Below are positions 1 to 7,157 of a DNA stretch of 34,109 nt, one piece after another (the first letter of the stretch is position 1; each line of letters begins with the position of its first letter). The DNA is taken from the NCBI RefSeq assembly GCF_016862675.1, contig NZ_BONK01000023.1:1-34109 (forward strand). The letters are read 5' to 3'. The notes below the pieces were generated by a model. That model had not been told where the DNA came from, did no database searches, and saw only the letters and a list, made by a program, of their open reading frames with translations. The translations under genes and the position numbers were made by a program. Source of the DNA: Cellulomonas chitinilytica. Lineage in GTDB: Bacteria > Actinomycetota > Actinomycetes > Actinomycetales > Cellulomonadaceae.

Positions 1-32
1 CGCACCCGGGGACAGAGGACCCTCCGGGTGCG
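1..32. terminator. Inverted repeat downstream of the YjbR-like gene, probable terminator
   Basis: A nine-base perfect stem (CGCACCCGG at 1-9, CCGGGTGCG at 24-32) encloses a 14-base loop, 13 bases beyond the stop codon of the minus-strand YjbR-like gene. No T-run is present, which is usual for high-GC actinobacteria. The stem may continue beyond the left window edge. Confidence 0.55.
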
Positions 33-45
33 CCCGCCGCCTCGC

Positions 46-420
46 TCACGACGGGGCCGGCGGTCCCATCTCCGGCCGGGTCCGCCGCCACGACGGCGGG
101 GCCGCCCACCACCACGACTCCGCGAGCACGGCCCGCAGCGTCTCCTCGTCGGCCGCCGCGAGCCTGACCAGCAGGTACGCGGTCCCGGCGTGGTGGTCGG
201 TCGTCTGGAACAGGTCCGGCTCCTGCTCGACGAGCGCCCGGCGCTCCCCGTCGTCCTCGACGCGCACCGTGACGCGGTCGTCGTCCCACATCCTCGCGAC
301 CATGTGGTGGTGGAACCACGCCGGCCGCCCCCAGCTGGTCCGCTCGGTGACGTCGGGCAGCGCGAGCGCGAGCCGGCGCACGTCGTCCTCGTCCATCCCG
401 CCGGGAGTCATGTCACCCAT
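46..420 (-). CDS. MmcQ/YjbR family protein
   Basis: A 124-residue protein of the MmcQ/YjbR family, small alpha/beta proteins with a CyaY-like double-wing fold, often called DNA-binding although the biochemical role is unsettled. Family features visible are an N-terminal helix ending in LALALPDVTER, the SWGRPAWF segment (about residues 29-36), a basic and acidic beta region (DDDRVTVRVEDD) and a C-terminal helix with DEETLRAVLAESWWW. The family average is about 115-125 residues, so the gene is complete. Start choice is uncertain: ATG at 420, 411 and 396 are all in frame and none has a strong ribosome site. The gene diverges from the small cysteine-rich gene at 464, and a LexA-box-like palindrome lies about 30 bases upstream of its start, so SOS control is possible. 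Role assignment is by family only. Confidence 0.85.
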   Translation of the reverse strand: MGDMTPGGMDEDDVRRLALALPDVTERTSWGRPAWFHHHMVARMWDDDRVTVRVEDDGERRALVEQEPDLFQTTDHHAGTAYLLVRLAAADEETLRAVLAESWWWAAPPSWRRTRPEMGPPAPS

Positions 421-448
421 GGTGGCGATGCCCGGCATCCCGCGCCAC

Positions 449-464
449 TCGTACACTTGTTCGA
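449..464. promoter_or_regulatory. LexA (SOS) box-like palindrome
   Basis: TCGTACACTTGTTCGA matches the actinobacterial LexA box pattern TCGAAC-N4-GTTCGA in 15 of 16 positions when the central four are left free; only the fourth base deviates (T for A). It lies between the divergent YjbR-like and cysteine-rich genes, and its last base is the A of the proposed ATG at 464. LexA bound here would cover the start region of the plus-strand gene and lie close to the minus-strand one. Confidence 0.5.
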
Positions 465-745
465 TGGTGCGGGTGGTCGACTGGTCGAAGTGGCAGCAGA
501 CGCCGCGCGGCTGGGTGCGTGTGCCACCGGCCGCGTGCCCGGCGGGCCACCGCTGGACGACGAACGGTCCGGGCCGCCCGTCCGAGCGGTTCGTCACGTG
601 CGGCTGCACGCTCGACCGGCACCACACGCTGTGGGTCTGCCCGGCGTGCGGGATGCACTGCGCGGAGGGGTGCACGGACACGAGGCTCTGGTCGGGCCAC
701 ACCGTCTCCGCCGCGGTGACCGGCGAGCGTCGGGGTGTCGTCTGA
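464..745 (+). CDS. Small cysteine-rich (probable zinc-binding) protein
   Basis: A 93-residue protein I cannot name. It has seven cysteines (25, 46, 48, 59, 62, 66, 70) and several histidines (29, 53, 54, 65), including CPAGH, CGC and a CPACGMHC cluster, an arrangement typical of treble-clef or zinc-ribbon folds. Many tryptophans (7, 10, 17, 31, 57, 76) are also present. Nearly every third codon position is G or C in this frame, which supports this strand over the antisense frame. ATG at 464 was chosen because coding character begins there; it has no ribosome site and overlaps the LexA-like palindrome, so a leaderless or more upstream start is possible. The gene converges with the patatin-like gene. 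Nucleic-acid binding in a damage response is a guess from the operator only. Confidence 0.65.
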   Translation: MVRVVDWSKWQQTPRGWVRVPPAACPAGHRWTTNGPGRPSERFVTCGCTLDRHHTLWVCPACGMHCAEGCTDTRLWSGHTVSAAVTGERRGVV

Positions 746-785
746 GGCGGTGGCGCGCCGTGCTCACCCACGACCCGCGGACCGG

Positions 786-3700
786 TCAGCGGCCACGGCT
801 CCTTCGCCGAGGCCGTCGCTCGAACGGCCAGGCGAGGAACCATCCGACAGCGACCGCGCCGACCGCGATGAGCCCCGTCATCACCGTGGTGAGGAAGGCC
901 TGCGGGTCCCGCCGCACCAGGACTGCGAGCCCGGCGGCCGCCAGGCCGGCGACGATCCAGAGCCGCACGGCGAGCGCCCGCTGGTGCGCGTAGAGCGCGG
1001 CCGCGCTGACGCCCGCGAGAGTGGCGAGCACCCCGACGAGGGTCAAGGTGACGGGGATGCCCGGGACGACGAACCCGAGCGCCGTGAGCACGAGCCCGGC
1101 GGAGGTCGCCATGAGCACGGCGTGCCGGCCGAACGAGCTCTTGCGGCTGAGGAGCCCCACGAACACCCAGAGGGTGCCCGTGTACCCACGCAGCGCGGAC
1201 ATGACGAACCGCACGGGCCGCAGGTAGCCCTTGTCGGCCCGCAGGCGGACGAGGGACGTGCTGAGGGCCGCGGCGTGCGCGACCGTGGTCGCGAACGAGT
1301 CCGACCCGTGGTCGTCGAGCAGGCGCTCCCCGCCGATCGCCCGCATCGCCTGGGCCGCGCGCCACAGGTCCGAGCACGACGGCTTCTTCGCCATGATCTG
1401 CGGCCCGTGCTCGCCGATCCACCGGCGGCTCGCGGGCGGCGCGTCGTCGCCCTCGGCGCGGATCGCCCGCACCAGCTCCGGCAGGTCGGCGCGCAACGCG
1501 TCGATCTGGACCGCCCAGGCGAGCGCCTCGGCGGTCCGTTGCAGGACGACGCCGGAGCAGCCGGGGTCCAGGGCCGCGACGATCTCGGCGCGCACGTCGT
1601 CCTTGACCGCCTTCCACTGCGAGTCCCGCCAGTCCGCGTCGAGGCCTCCGGCGGTGACGATGTCCTCGACGGCCTTGAGCACCTGGTCGCTGCTCGTCGA
1701 CAGCTGGCGGAGCCGTTCGGGCGCCAGCAGGAGCCGGATCACCTGGGTGCTGCCGTCGAGCCGCCCCTGGATCCAGTCGTTGAGCCGCCACGACGCCCGG
1801 TAGAAGGCGCCGAAGTGGTTGAGCTGGAACCCGGTGACGGTCTCGGGGTCGCTGCACGAGACCTGGACGAGCTCGACCTCCTGCTCGGCCACCTGCAGGG
1901 CGCCCCCGGTCGCCATCTGGATGACGTCGAGCTGGAGCATCCGGGCCAGGACCTGCTGCGGGTCGGACCCGGGGACCAGCCAGCGGACGATCCGTCCGAG
2001 CTCGTCGCGCTCCGAGTGGTCGGGGTCCACCGACGACTCGCCGCGGACGACGTCGGAGAGCACGTCACCGGACTCCGCGAGGTGCTTCGCGAGGTCCAGC
2101 GCCTGGGCGTGGAGCGCGGCGTGCCGTGCGTCCGCACCCGGCGTGCCGTTCGCCCCCTGGGCGTCCCACTCGGGGATCCGCTGGGCGAACCAGGTGTCGA
2201 GCGCGTGGACGTTGAGCGCGGAGGAGGACGACCCGGGGGTGGCCTGGCCCGAGGATCCCGCCCTGCTCGTGCTGCCCGACATGCCGGACCGGACGGGCCG
2301 CGGGAGCCGGGTCGTCGTCGGCGTCGACGACCAGCGCCGCACGAGGGAGTCGCGCTCCTTGGCGATCGTGTCGAGCGACGTCATGAGTGCGCGGCGTCGC
2401 TTGACGACGCGCGGGGCGAGGTGGGTGCCGCCTGCGAGCCACACGGCCCGCTTGAGTACGTCGACGGTGATGTCGGCGAGCCGGTTCACGGTCGTCTGGC
2501 CCCAGCGCCACTCGGCGCCCTCGGCCCGCACCGCCTGCTCGAGCGTCCCCTCGGGGACGTACGGCAGGCTGCCGCACCGCTGGACGTACCTGAGCACCGC
2601 GTCGGCGAGCTCGCGTTCGCTCCACGCGTCCGGGCCGGCGCCCTGCGGCTGGCCCGCGTGGACGAGACCGGCGATCGTGTGGGCGGCGTCGGCGTGGCGC
2701 TCGGCCCGGTAGCTGGCCCAGACGGCCTCGGCGATCGGCGACACCAGCACCGTGTCGTCGTCGCCCGGCGTGAGCGCCATGACGAGCGCGGCGCGGCTTC
2801 GACGCCTCTGCCGCACCGCGCGGTTGCGGTCACGGATCTCCCGCAGCTCGGCCGACACGGAGTCGGTGCTCCGGAGGCGGCTGACCACCCCGAGCAGGAC
2901 GTCCGCGGCCATGGGCGAGGCGGGGGCGGCGACGGGCGGTGCTGCCGGTGCCCCTGCCGCTACCCCTGCCCCTGCAGGCCGGGCCGCGGGTGCCTCCTGC
3001 CCGGACGTCGGTCCGCCGGTCCGCTGGTCGGGCGGCACGGGCTCGCCGGCGGACGGCACGACGTACGCCAGGACCCGCCGCACCTGTCGGGCCCCGGGCC
3101 GGCGGTAGATCGCCTGGAGGGCAGGGCGGATCGGCTTGTTCCGCAGCACCCCGCCGTCCACCACGAACTGGGAGGTGGAGAACGTCGCAGTACCGGCGGT
3201 CGTCCGCCAACGGTCCGGCGACGTCCGGTCAGCGGACGACACGTCGACCCAGTGCGGCTCGAACGCGCCGGGGAAGGAGGCGGAGCACCGGGCCGCGCGG
3301 GCGAGGCAGCGGACGACCTGCGGGTCGTTGAGCGTCGGTGCCGTCGACCCGGGCCCGTCGACCTTCATGGCCCCGGCGGTCCCGCTGAAGTGGAATGTCG
3401 CGTCGTGGTCGCGCTCGGCCAGGGCGGCCCCGAGGTCGTCGCTGAACACCGTCGCGTGCCCGTCCCACAGCGTGCCCGTGAGGATGAGGTCGATCGGTCG
3501 GTGCCTGCTGGGCTGGGCGTCGACGAAGCCGGGCTCCACCTGGCGGCCGCGGGCGACCGTCTGCATCGCCTGCTCGATCTTCGGCAGGAAGTACGCGTCG
3601 CCCTGCAGCAGGGACGGAGGGTTCTTCGCGAGCGCCGGTCGCATGAGCGCGGCCAGGGAGCCGTGGTCCCGCCAGAGGTCGCGCAGCGAGTCGAGATCGG

Positions 3701-3959
3701 TGCCGCGCGCCTGGGCGAGCGCGAGGAAGGCGCCGTTGAGGCCACCGGCCGAGGTGCCTGCGACGACGTCCACCTCTGCCGTCGCCTTGATGAGGCCCAG
3801 CAGGTCGGAGTACGGGCTGCGCTCGTCGCTGCGGCTCGCGAGCGTGAGCCGGTGGAGCTCCAGCACCACGCCGCTCATCCACACGGCGAGGCTGACCCCG
3901 CCGCTGAGCACGACCGCGAGCCGGATGTCCTGCCATCCGTCGTCCGTCTTGCGCGTCAT
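786..3959 (-). CDS. Patatin-like protein with C-terminal membrane segments (DUF3376-type)
   Basis: A 1057-residue protein with an N-terminal patatin-type lipid hydrolase domain. The oxyanion-type glycine loop is SGGVSLAVWMSG (residues 19-30), the nucleophile elbow is GTSAGG with Ser70, and the dyad aspartate lies in VVDGG (Asp268), so the Ser-Asp catalytic pair is intact. A Pro/Ala-rich linker near residues 310-350 leads to a long, mostly helical region, and the last 170 residues contain about three to four hydrophobic segments (for example HAVLMATSAGLVLTALGF) ending in an arginine-rich tail. This architecture matches the long actinobacterial patatin-related proteins (TIGR03607/DUF3376), presumed membrane-associated acylhydrolases of unknown substrate. 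ATG at 3959 was chosen as the start closest to the conserved domain; in-frame sequence upstream is low-complexity. The gene stands alone on the minus strand. Confidence 0.85.
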   Translation of the reverse strand: MTRKTDDGWQDIRLAVVLSGGVSLAVWMSGVVLELHRLTLASRSDERSPYSDLLGLIKATAEVDVVAGTSAGGLNGAFLALAQARGTDLDSLRDLWRDHGSLAALMRPALAKNPPSLLQGDAYFLPKIEQAMQTVARGRQVEPGFVDAQPSRHRPIDLILTGTLWDGHATVFSDDLGAALAERDHDATFHFSGTAGAMKVDGPGSTAPTLNDPQVVRCLARAARCSASFPGAFEPHWVDVSSADRTSPDRWRTTAGTATFSTSQFVVDGGVLRNKPIRPALQAIYRRPGARQVRRVLAYVVPSAGEPVPPDQRTGGPTSGQEAPAARPAGAGVAAGAPAAPPVAAPASPMAADVLLGVVSRLRSTDSVSAELREIRDRNRAVRQRRRSRAALVMALTPGDDDTVLVSPIAEAVWASYRAERHADAAHTIAGLVHAGQPQGAGPDAWSERELADAVLRYVQRCGSLPYVPEGTLEQAVRAEGAEWRWGQTTVNRLADITVDVLKRAVWLAGGTHLAPRVVKRRRALMTSLDTIAKERDSLVRRWSSTPTTTRLPRPVRSGMSGSTSRAGSSGQATPGSSSSALNVHALDTWFAQRIPEWDAQGANGTPGADARHAALHAQALDLAKHLAESGDVLSDVVRGESSVDPDHSERDELGRIVRWLVPGSDPQQVLARMLQLDVIQMATGGALQVAEQEVELVQVSCSDPETVTGFQLNHFGAFYRASWRLNDWIQGRLDGSTQVIRLLLAPERLRQLSTSSDQVLKAVEDIVTAGGLDADWRDSQWKAVKDDVRAEIVAALDPGCSGVVLQRTAEALAWAVQIDALRADLPELVRAIRAEGDDAPPASRRWIGEHGPQIMAKKPSCSDLWRAAQAMRAIGGERLLDDHGSDSFATTVAHAAALSTSLVRLRADKGYLRPVRFVMSALRGYTGTLWVFVGLLSRKSSFGRHAVLMATSAGLVLTALGFVVPGIPVTLTLVGVLATLAGVSAAALYAHQRALAVRLWIVAGLAAAGLAVLVRRDPQAFLTTVMTGLIAVGAVAVGWFLAWPFERRPRRRSRGR

Positions 3960-4125
3960 CGACGGCCCCCGCCCCCGCGCGGTGTCCTGATTGTCGGAAT
4001 TGTGCCGGATGTCACGCTCACCACGCAACGGCACGGGGCGCATGGTGCGGTGGCCCGGCCCCGGCCCCTGGCCCCGGTCCCGGGCCCGGTCCCTGGCGCG
4101 GCTCCCGGCCCAGTCCCCGCCGCGG
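3960..4125. other. GC-rich spacer with GGCCCC-type short tandem repeats
   Basis: This spacer separates two minus-strand genes. About 4050-4112 is a run of near-repeats of GGCCCC/GGTCCC able to form many alternative hairpins, which may serve as terminator of the nitroreductase-family gene. The part next to the patatin-like gene contains two ACAAT motifs in minus sense (near 3990 and 3999), but no promoter pair of proper spacing that I trust. Confidence 0.35.
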
Positions 4126-4515
4126 TCAGTCGGGGTCGACGACGTCCAGCTCGACCACGTCGTCCACGTGCATGAGCCCCAGCGCCGCCCGCGTCCACGG
4201 CGGCACCAGCCGCAGCCCGTCCTCCCCGTGGTGCCGCACCGGGTGCGCGACGGCATACACGCGTCGCCGCCGCACCAGCCGCGCGGGCTGTCCGGCCTCG
4301 ATGTTGCGCAGCCACTGCACGTCGGGCCCGTACGTCAGGGCGACGGCGAACCCGCGCGCCGTCGGGAAGGCCATGATCGGCGTGCGGTACCGGCGGCCCG
4401 ACGCGCGGCCCACGTGGTGCAGCGTCGCGAACGGCGCGACGTCGTCCGAGAGCCTGCCGAGGAGCGGGTTGGTGAACCGCCGGTTGACGGCCGTGACCCA
4501 GTGCGGGATGGGCAT
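4126..4515 (-). CDS. Nitroreductase family deazaflavin (F420)-dependent oxidoreductase
   Basis: A 129-residue single-domain split-beta-barrel protein resembling mycobacterial Ddn and the F420-binding 'deazaflavin-dependent nitroreductase' family (PF04075). Recognisable elements are the N-terminal PLLGRLSDDVAPFATLHHVGRASG segment (in parts), the RRYRTPIMAF strand that lines the cofactor site, and ALTYGPDVQWLRNIEAG, the family signature before the last strands. Length is normal for the family (about 130-150). The expected activity is hydride transfer from F420H2 to a small quinone or nitro-type substrate; the physiological substrate is unknown. A TACCGT hexamer ends six bases upstream of the ATG at 4515, so the transcript is probably leaderless. 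The gene is divergent from the HesB-like gene at 4729. Confidence 0.82.
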   Translation of the reverse strand: MPIPHWVTAVNRRFTNPLLGRLSDDVAPFATLHHVGRASGRRYRTPIMAFPTARGFAVALTYGPDVQWLRNIEAGQPARLVRRRRVYAVAHPVRHHGEDGLRLVPPWTRAALGLMHVDDVVELDVVDPD

Positions 4516-4521
4516 CGTCCG

Positions 4522-4527
4522 ACGGTA
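4522..4527 (-). promoter_or_regulatory. Probable -10 element (leaderless start of the F420-type gene)
   Basis: In minus sense TACCGT fits the actinobacterial TANNNT -10 pattern. Six bases separate it from ATG at 4515, placing the predicted transcription start on the start codon. No convincing -35 is seen. Confidence 0.4.
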
Positions 4528-4651
4528 GCGACGGCCCGCCACCCCCGCAGCCGCGGGCGCGGACCGTAGTGCCCCCGCAGGGCCGTCGCACCCCGTCGCC
4601 CGAGGTCTTCACACGATGTCTCGCCCACCGGGCCCGGGTTGCCGCCGGCGC

Positions 4652-4669
4652 GTGACGGTGGTGACGGTG
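4652..4669 (+). repeat. Two perfect 9-bp tandem repeats upstream of the HesB-like gene
   Basis: GTGACGGTG occurs twice in direct tandem at 4652-4660 and 4661-4669, 60 bases before the GTG start at 4729. It could be a regulator site or a slippage product; nothing in the sequence decides between the two. Confidence 0.45.
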
Positions 4670-4728
4670 GAGCGTCCGACGGCGCCGCCCTTCGAGGTGG
4701 CGTCCCCCCGGAGGAGAGGAGAGCGCCT

Positions 4729-5034
4729 GTGCTCACCCTGACCGAGAACGCCCGCTCGACCGTCCGTGACCTCACCCACCAGGCGGGTCTGCCCGACGAC
4801 ACGGGCGGTCTGCGCATCGCCGAGCAGGAGGCGGGCGGCTTCGAGCTCGCCCTCGTCGCTCGCCCCGCCCCGGGCGACGACGTGGTGACCGACGGCACGG
4901 CCCGCGTGTACGTCGACCAGGGCGCGTCCGTCGCGCTGGCCGACCAGGAGCTCGACGTCGACCCGGCCGCCCCGGGCGCGAGCTTCACGCTGACCCCGCA
5001 GTGGTCGGCGCGGGGCGGCCTGCCCGAGCTCTGA
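4729..5034 (+). CDS. HesB/IscA-fold protein lacking the Fe-S cysteines
   Basis: A 101-residue protein with the HesB/IscA-like fold: LTLTENARSTVRDL at the start, GGLRIAEQEAGGFELALV in the middle and GASFTLTP near the end correspond to the A-type carrier core. No cysteine is present anywhere, so it cannot hold a cluster through the three cysteines used by IscA/ErpA. This matches a known actinobacterial subgroup annotated as HesB-like or 'adhesin', of unknown function. The start is GTG at 4729, preceded by the strong ribosome site GGAGGAGAGG at 4710-4719 region; frames open further upstream are low-complexity. A strong bidirectional terminator follows ten bases after the stop, separating it from the converging FMN reductase gene. 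Confidence 0.85.
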   Translation: MLTLTENARSTVRDLTHQAGLPDDTGGLRIAEQEAGGFELALVARPAPGDDVVTDGTARVYVDQGASVALADQELDVDPAAPGASFTLTPQWSARGGLPEL

Positions 5035-5043
5035 CCGCACGAC

Positions 5044-5081
5044 GGAGGGGCGAGGACCCGGTACCGGTTCCTCGCCCCTCC
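5044..5081. terminator. Strong bidirectional terminator hairpin
   Basis: A 13-base perfect stem (GGAGGGGCGAGGA at 5044-5056 with its complement at 5069-5081) closes over CCCGGTACCGGT, which is itself self-complementary. It sits between the converging HesB-like (plus) and FMN reductase (minus) genes and can serve both. Confidence 0.85.
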
Positions 5082-5101
5082 TGCGTCCGTGGCCTGGGCT
5101 C

Positions 5102-5722
5102 TCAGCTGCCGCCGAGGAGCTGCTCGAACGACGGGACCGCGTCGTACAGGCCGACCGGGGCGGACGGCTCGCGGTCGGCGACCTCCTCCGCGAGCTGCCG
5201 TCCGGCCCGGCGGATGCGGGCGGGCAGCGGGTTCGCGTCGTCGCCGCCGGCGGTCGCCCAGTCGTCGGTCGCCGCGAACACGGCGGTCGGCACCACGTCG
5301 GCCCGCAGGTAGGCGAACAGGGGCCGCATCGCGTACTCGAGCGCGAGCGAGTGCCGTCCGGTGCCGCCCGTCGCACCGAGCAGGACGGGCCGGTCGACGA
5401 GCGCGTCCTTGTCGAGGACGTCGACGAACGACTTGAACAGCCCGGAGTACGACGCGGAGAACACCGGCGTGACGGCGATGAGGCCGTCGGCGGCCGCGAC
5501 CTGCTCCAGGACGGGGACGAGGTCGCCCGACGGGAAGCCCGTGAGGGTCATGTTGACGATCTCGTGGGCCACGTCCCGCAGGTCCACGGTCTGCACCTGC
5601 GCGGTGATGCCCCGTGCGGCGAGCTCGGCGACGGTCGCCTCGGCGAGCCGGTCGGCCAGCAGCCGGGTGGACGACGGCTGGCTGAGGCCGGCGGAGATGA
5701 CGACGATCGTGCGGTCGCTCAT
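5102..5722 (-). CDS. NADPH-dependent FMN reductase (CE1759-type, partner of the LLM monooxygenase)
   Basis: A 206-residue flavodoxin-like FMN reductase. The N-terminal strand IVVISAGLSQPSSTRLLADRL carries the phosphate-binding Ser/Thr cluster, and VTPVFSASYSGLFKSFVDVLD is the conserved segment contacting the flavin ring; PVLLGATGGTGRHS is the third flavin-binding loop. It resembles the actinobacterial CE1759 family, whose genes sit beside luciferase-like monooxygenases. The predicted role is supplying reduced FMN to the adjacent monooxygenase at 5764-6939, 41 bases upstream on the same strand, so the two are very likely co-transcribed. ATG at 5722 has a good ribosome site (GAAGAAGGA). Substrate of the pair is unknown; desulfonation or ring hydroxylation are possibilities only. 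Confidence 0.88.
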   Translation of the reverse strand: MSDRTIVVISAGLSQPSSTRLLADRLAEATVAELAARGITAQVQTVDLRDVAHEIVNMTLTGFPSGDLVPVLEQVAAADGLIAVTPVFSASYSGLFKSFVDVLDKDALVDRPVLLGATGGTGRHSLALEYAMRPLFAYLRADVVPTAVFAATDDWATAGGDDANPLPARIRRAGRQLAEEVADREPSAPVGLYDAVPSFEQLLGGS

Positions 5723-5763
5723 CGGTCCTTCTTCCTTGACGCTGGGGTGGTCGTTCTGACTGC

Positions 5764-6939
5764 TCAACGCGTGACCGCGTCGGCGGCTTCCACGTCGTCC
5801 TCCGCGGTCCGCCCGGTCCAGTGGTCCGTGGCGGTGACGGCGGCGACGGGCAGGGTGCCGGCGGCCCGGGCGGCGGCGACGCGCTCGGCGTGCGACGGCG
5901 GGTTCGCGGGGACGTGCGCGGGACGGGCGGCCTCGGCCTCACGACGCAGCACGGGCACGACGTCCTCGGCGAGGATGTCGATCTGCTCGAGCACGGTCTT
6001 GAGGGGCAGGCCGGCGTGGTCCATGAGGAACATCTGCCGCTGGTAGTGGCCGATCTTGTCGCGCATGGCGCCGTACCGGTCGATGACCTGCTGCGGGCTG
6101 CCGACGGTCAGCGGCGTGTCCCGCATGAACTCCTCGAGCGACGGGCCGTGCCCGTACACGGGGGCCTCGTCGAAGTAGGGCCGGAACTGCTTGACGGCCT
6201 CCTGCGAGCTCTTGTGCATGAACACCTGGCCGCCGAGCCCGACGATCGCCTGGTCGGCCTGGCCGTGCCCGTAGTGCTCGAAGCGCTGCCGGTAGAAGCC
6301 GATCATCTGGGCGGCGTGCTCGATGGGCCAGAAGATCCCGTTGTGCAGGAACCCGTCGCCGTAGTACGCGGCCTGCTCGGCGATCTCGGGGGACCGGATG
6401 GAGCCGTGCCAGACGAACGGCGGGACGCCGTCGAGCGGGCGCGGGGTGGAGGTGAAGCCCTGCAGGGGCGTGCGGAACTTGCCCTGCCAGTCCACGACCT
6501 CCTCCTCCCAGAGGCGGCGCAGCAGCGCGTAGTTCTCGATGGCCAGCGGGATGCCCTGCCGGATGTCCTGGCCGAACCAGGGGTACACGGGGCCGGTGTT
6601 GCCGCGGCCCATCATGAGGTCCATCCGCCCGTCGGAGATGACCTGGAGCATCGCGTACTCCTCGGCCAGCCGGACCGGGTCGTTGGTGGTGATGAGCGTC
6701 GTCGCGGTCGACAGGACGATGTTCTTCGTCGAGCCGGCGAGGTAGCCGAGCATCGTCGTGGGGGAGGAGGGCACGAACGGCGGGTTGTGGTGCTCGCCGG
6801 TCGCGAAGACGTCCAGGCCGGCCTGGTCGGCGTGCTGGGCGATGGTCAGCATCGCGCGGACGCGCTCGGTGTCGTCCGGGGTGTGGCCGGTCGTCGGGTC
6901 GGTGGTGACGTCGCCGACGGTGAAGATGCCGAACTGCAT
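5764..6939 (-). CDS. LLM class flavin-dependent oxidoreductase (CE1758 family)
   Basis: A 391-residue luciferase-like monooxygenase with the bacterial luciferase TIM-barrel pattern: MQFGIFTVGDV at the first strand, LDVFATGEHHNPPF (about residues 41-54, His-rich active-site region), LSTATTLITTNDPVRLAEEYAMLQVISDGRMDLMMGRG typical of the group (in segments), and WHGSIRSPEIAEQAA late in the barrel. The last 50 residues are an Ala/Pro-rich tail probably outside the barrel. It matches the CE1758 LLM family that is paired with the CE1759 FMN reductase, found here immediately downstream. It should use FMNH2 and O2 to oxidise a small organic substrate; identity unknown. The start ATG at 6939 lies just ahead of the barrel. 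An inverted repeat lies 53 bases upstream. Confidence 0.9.
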   Translation of the reverse strand: MQFGIFTVGDVTTDPTTGHTPDDTERVRAMLTIAQHADQAGLDVFATGEHHNPPFVPSSPTTMLGYLAGSTKNIVLSTATTLITTNDPVRLAEEYAMLQVISDGRMDLMMGRGNTGPVYPWFGQDIRQGIPLAIENYALLRRLWEEEVVDWQGKFRTPLQGFTSTPRPLDGVPPFVWHGSIRSPEIAEQAAYYGDGFLHNGIFWPIEHAAQMIGFYRQRFEHYGHGQADQAIVGLGGQVFMHKSSQEAVKQFRPYFDEAPVYGHGPSLEEFMRDTPLTVGSPQQVIDRYGAMRDKIGHYQRQMFLMDHAGLPLKTVLEQIDILAEDVVPVLRREAEAARPAHVPANPPSHAERVAAARAAGTLPVAAVTATDHWTGRTAEDDVEAADAVTR

Positions 6940-6991
6940 GGTGCGCCTCGCTCGTCTCGTCCGGGGCTGCCGCCCCTGACGTCCTCAGGTT

Positions 6992-7005
6992 CATGCGTTT
7001 GCATG
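6992..7005. promoter_or_regulatory. Inverted repeat CATGC-N4-GCATG in a divergent promoter region
   Basis: CATGCGTTTGCATG is a perfect five-base inverted repeat with a four-base centre, AT-richer than its surroundings. It lies 53 bases upstream of the LLM oxidoreductase start and about 150 bases before the divergent receiver-PIG-L gene. An operator for a dimeric repressor is plausible; no regulator gene is adjacent. Confidence 0.4.
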
Positions 7006-7110
7006 TACTGCCGCTCCAACCGGGCACCCCCCGCAGCTATTCCCGGTCGTCTCACGGTGGCACGAACCGCCCGGAACCTCTCATGATGCGCGTCGCCCCA
7101 GGCATCCGGT

Positions 7111-7116
7111 TAGCGT
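7111..7116 (+). promoter_or_regulatory. Possible -10 element of the receiver/PIG-L operon
   Basis: TAGCGT fits the TANNNT pattern and would start transcription near 7123, leaving a leader of about 35 bases with the ribosome site GGGGAGG at 7143-7149 before GTG 7158. No clear -35 is visible. Confidence 0.3.
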
Positions 7117-7157
7117 GAGTCACGTCCGGACGTCGGGCACGTGGGGAGGTCGGTGCC

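Noticed and set aside
421..1857. N-terminal extension of the YjbR-like protein by several hundred residues
   Set aside because: The open frame upstream runs antisense through the cysteine-rich gene and the patatin-like gene and lacks any family similarity; YjbR proteins are about 120 residues.
735..4175. A plus-strand open frame of over 1100 codons opposite the patatin-like gene
   Set aside because: It is antisense to a protein with clear patatin motifs, has Arg/Gly/Pro-rich composition and no recognisable domain; long antisense frames are normal at this GC content.
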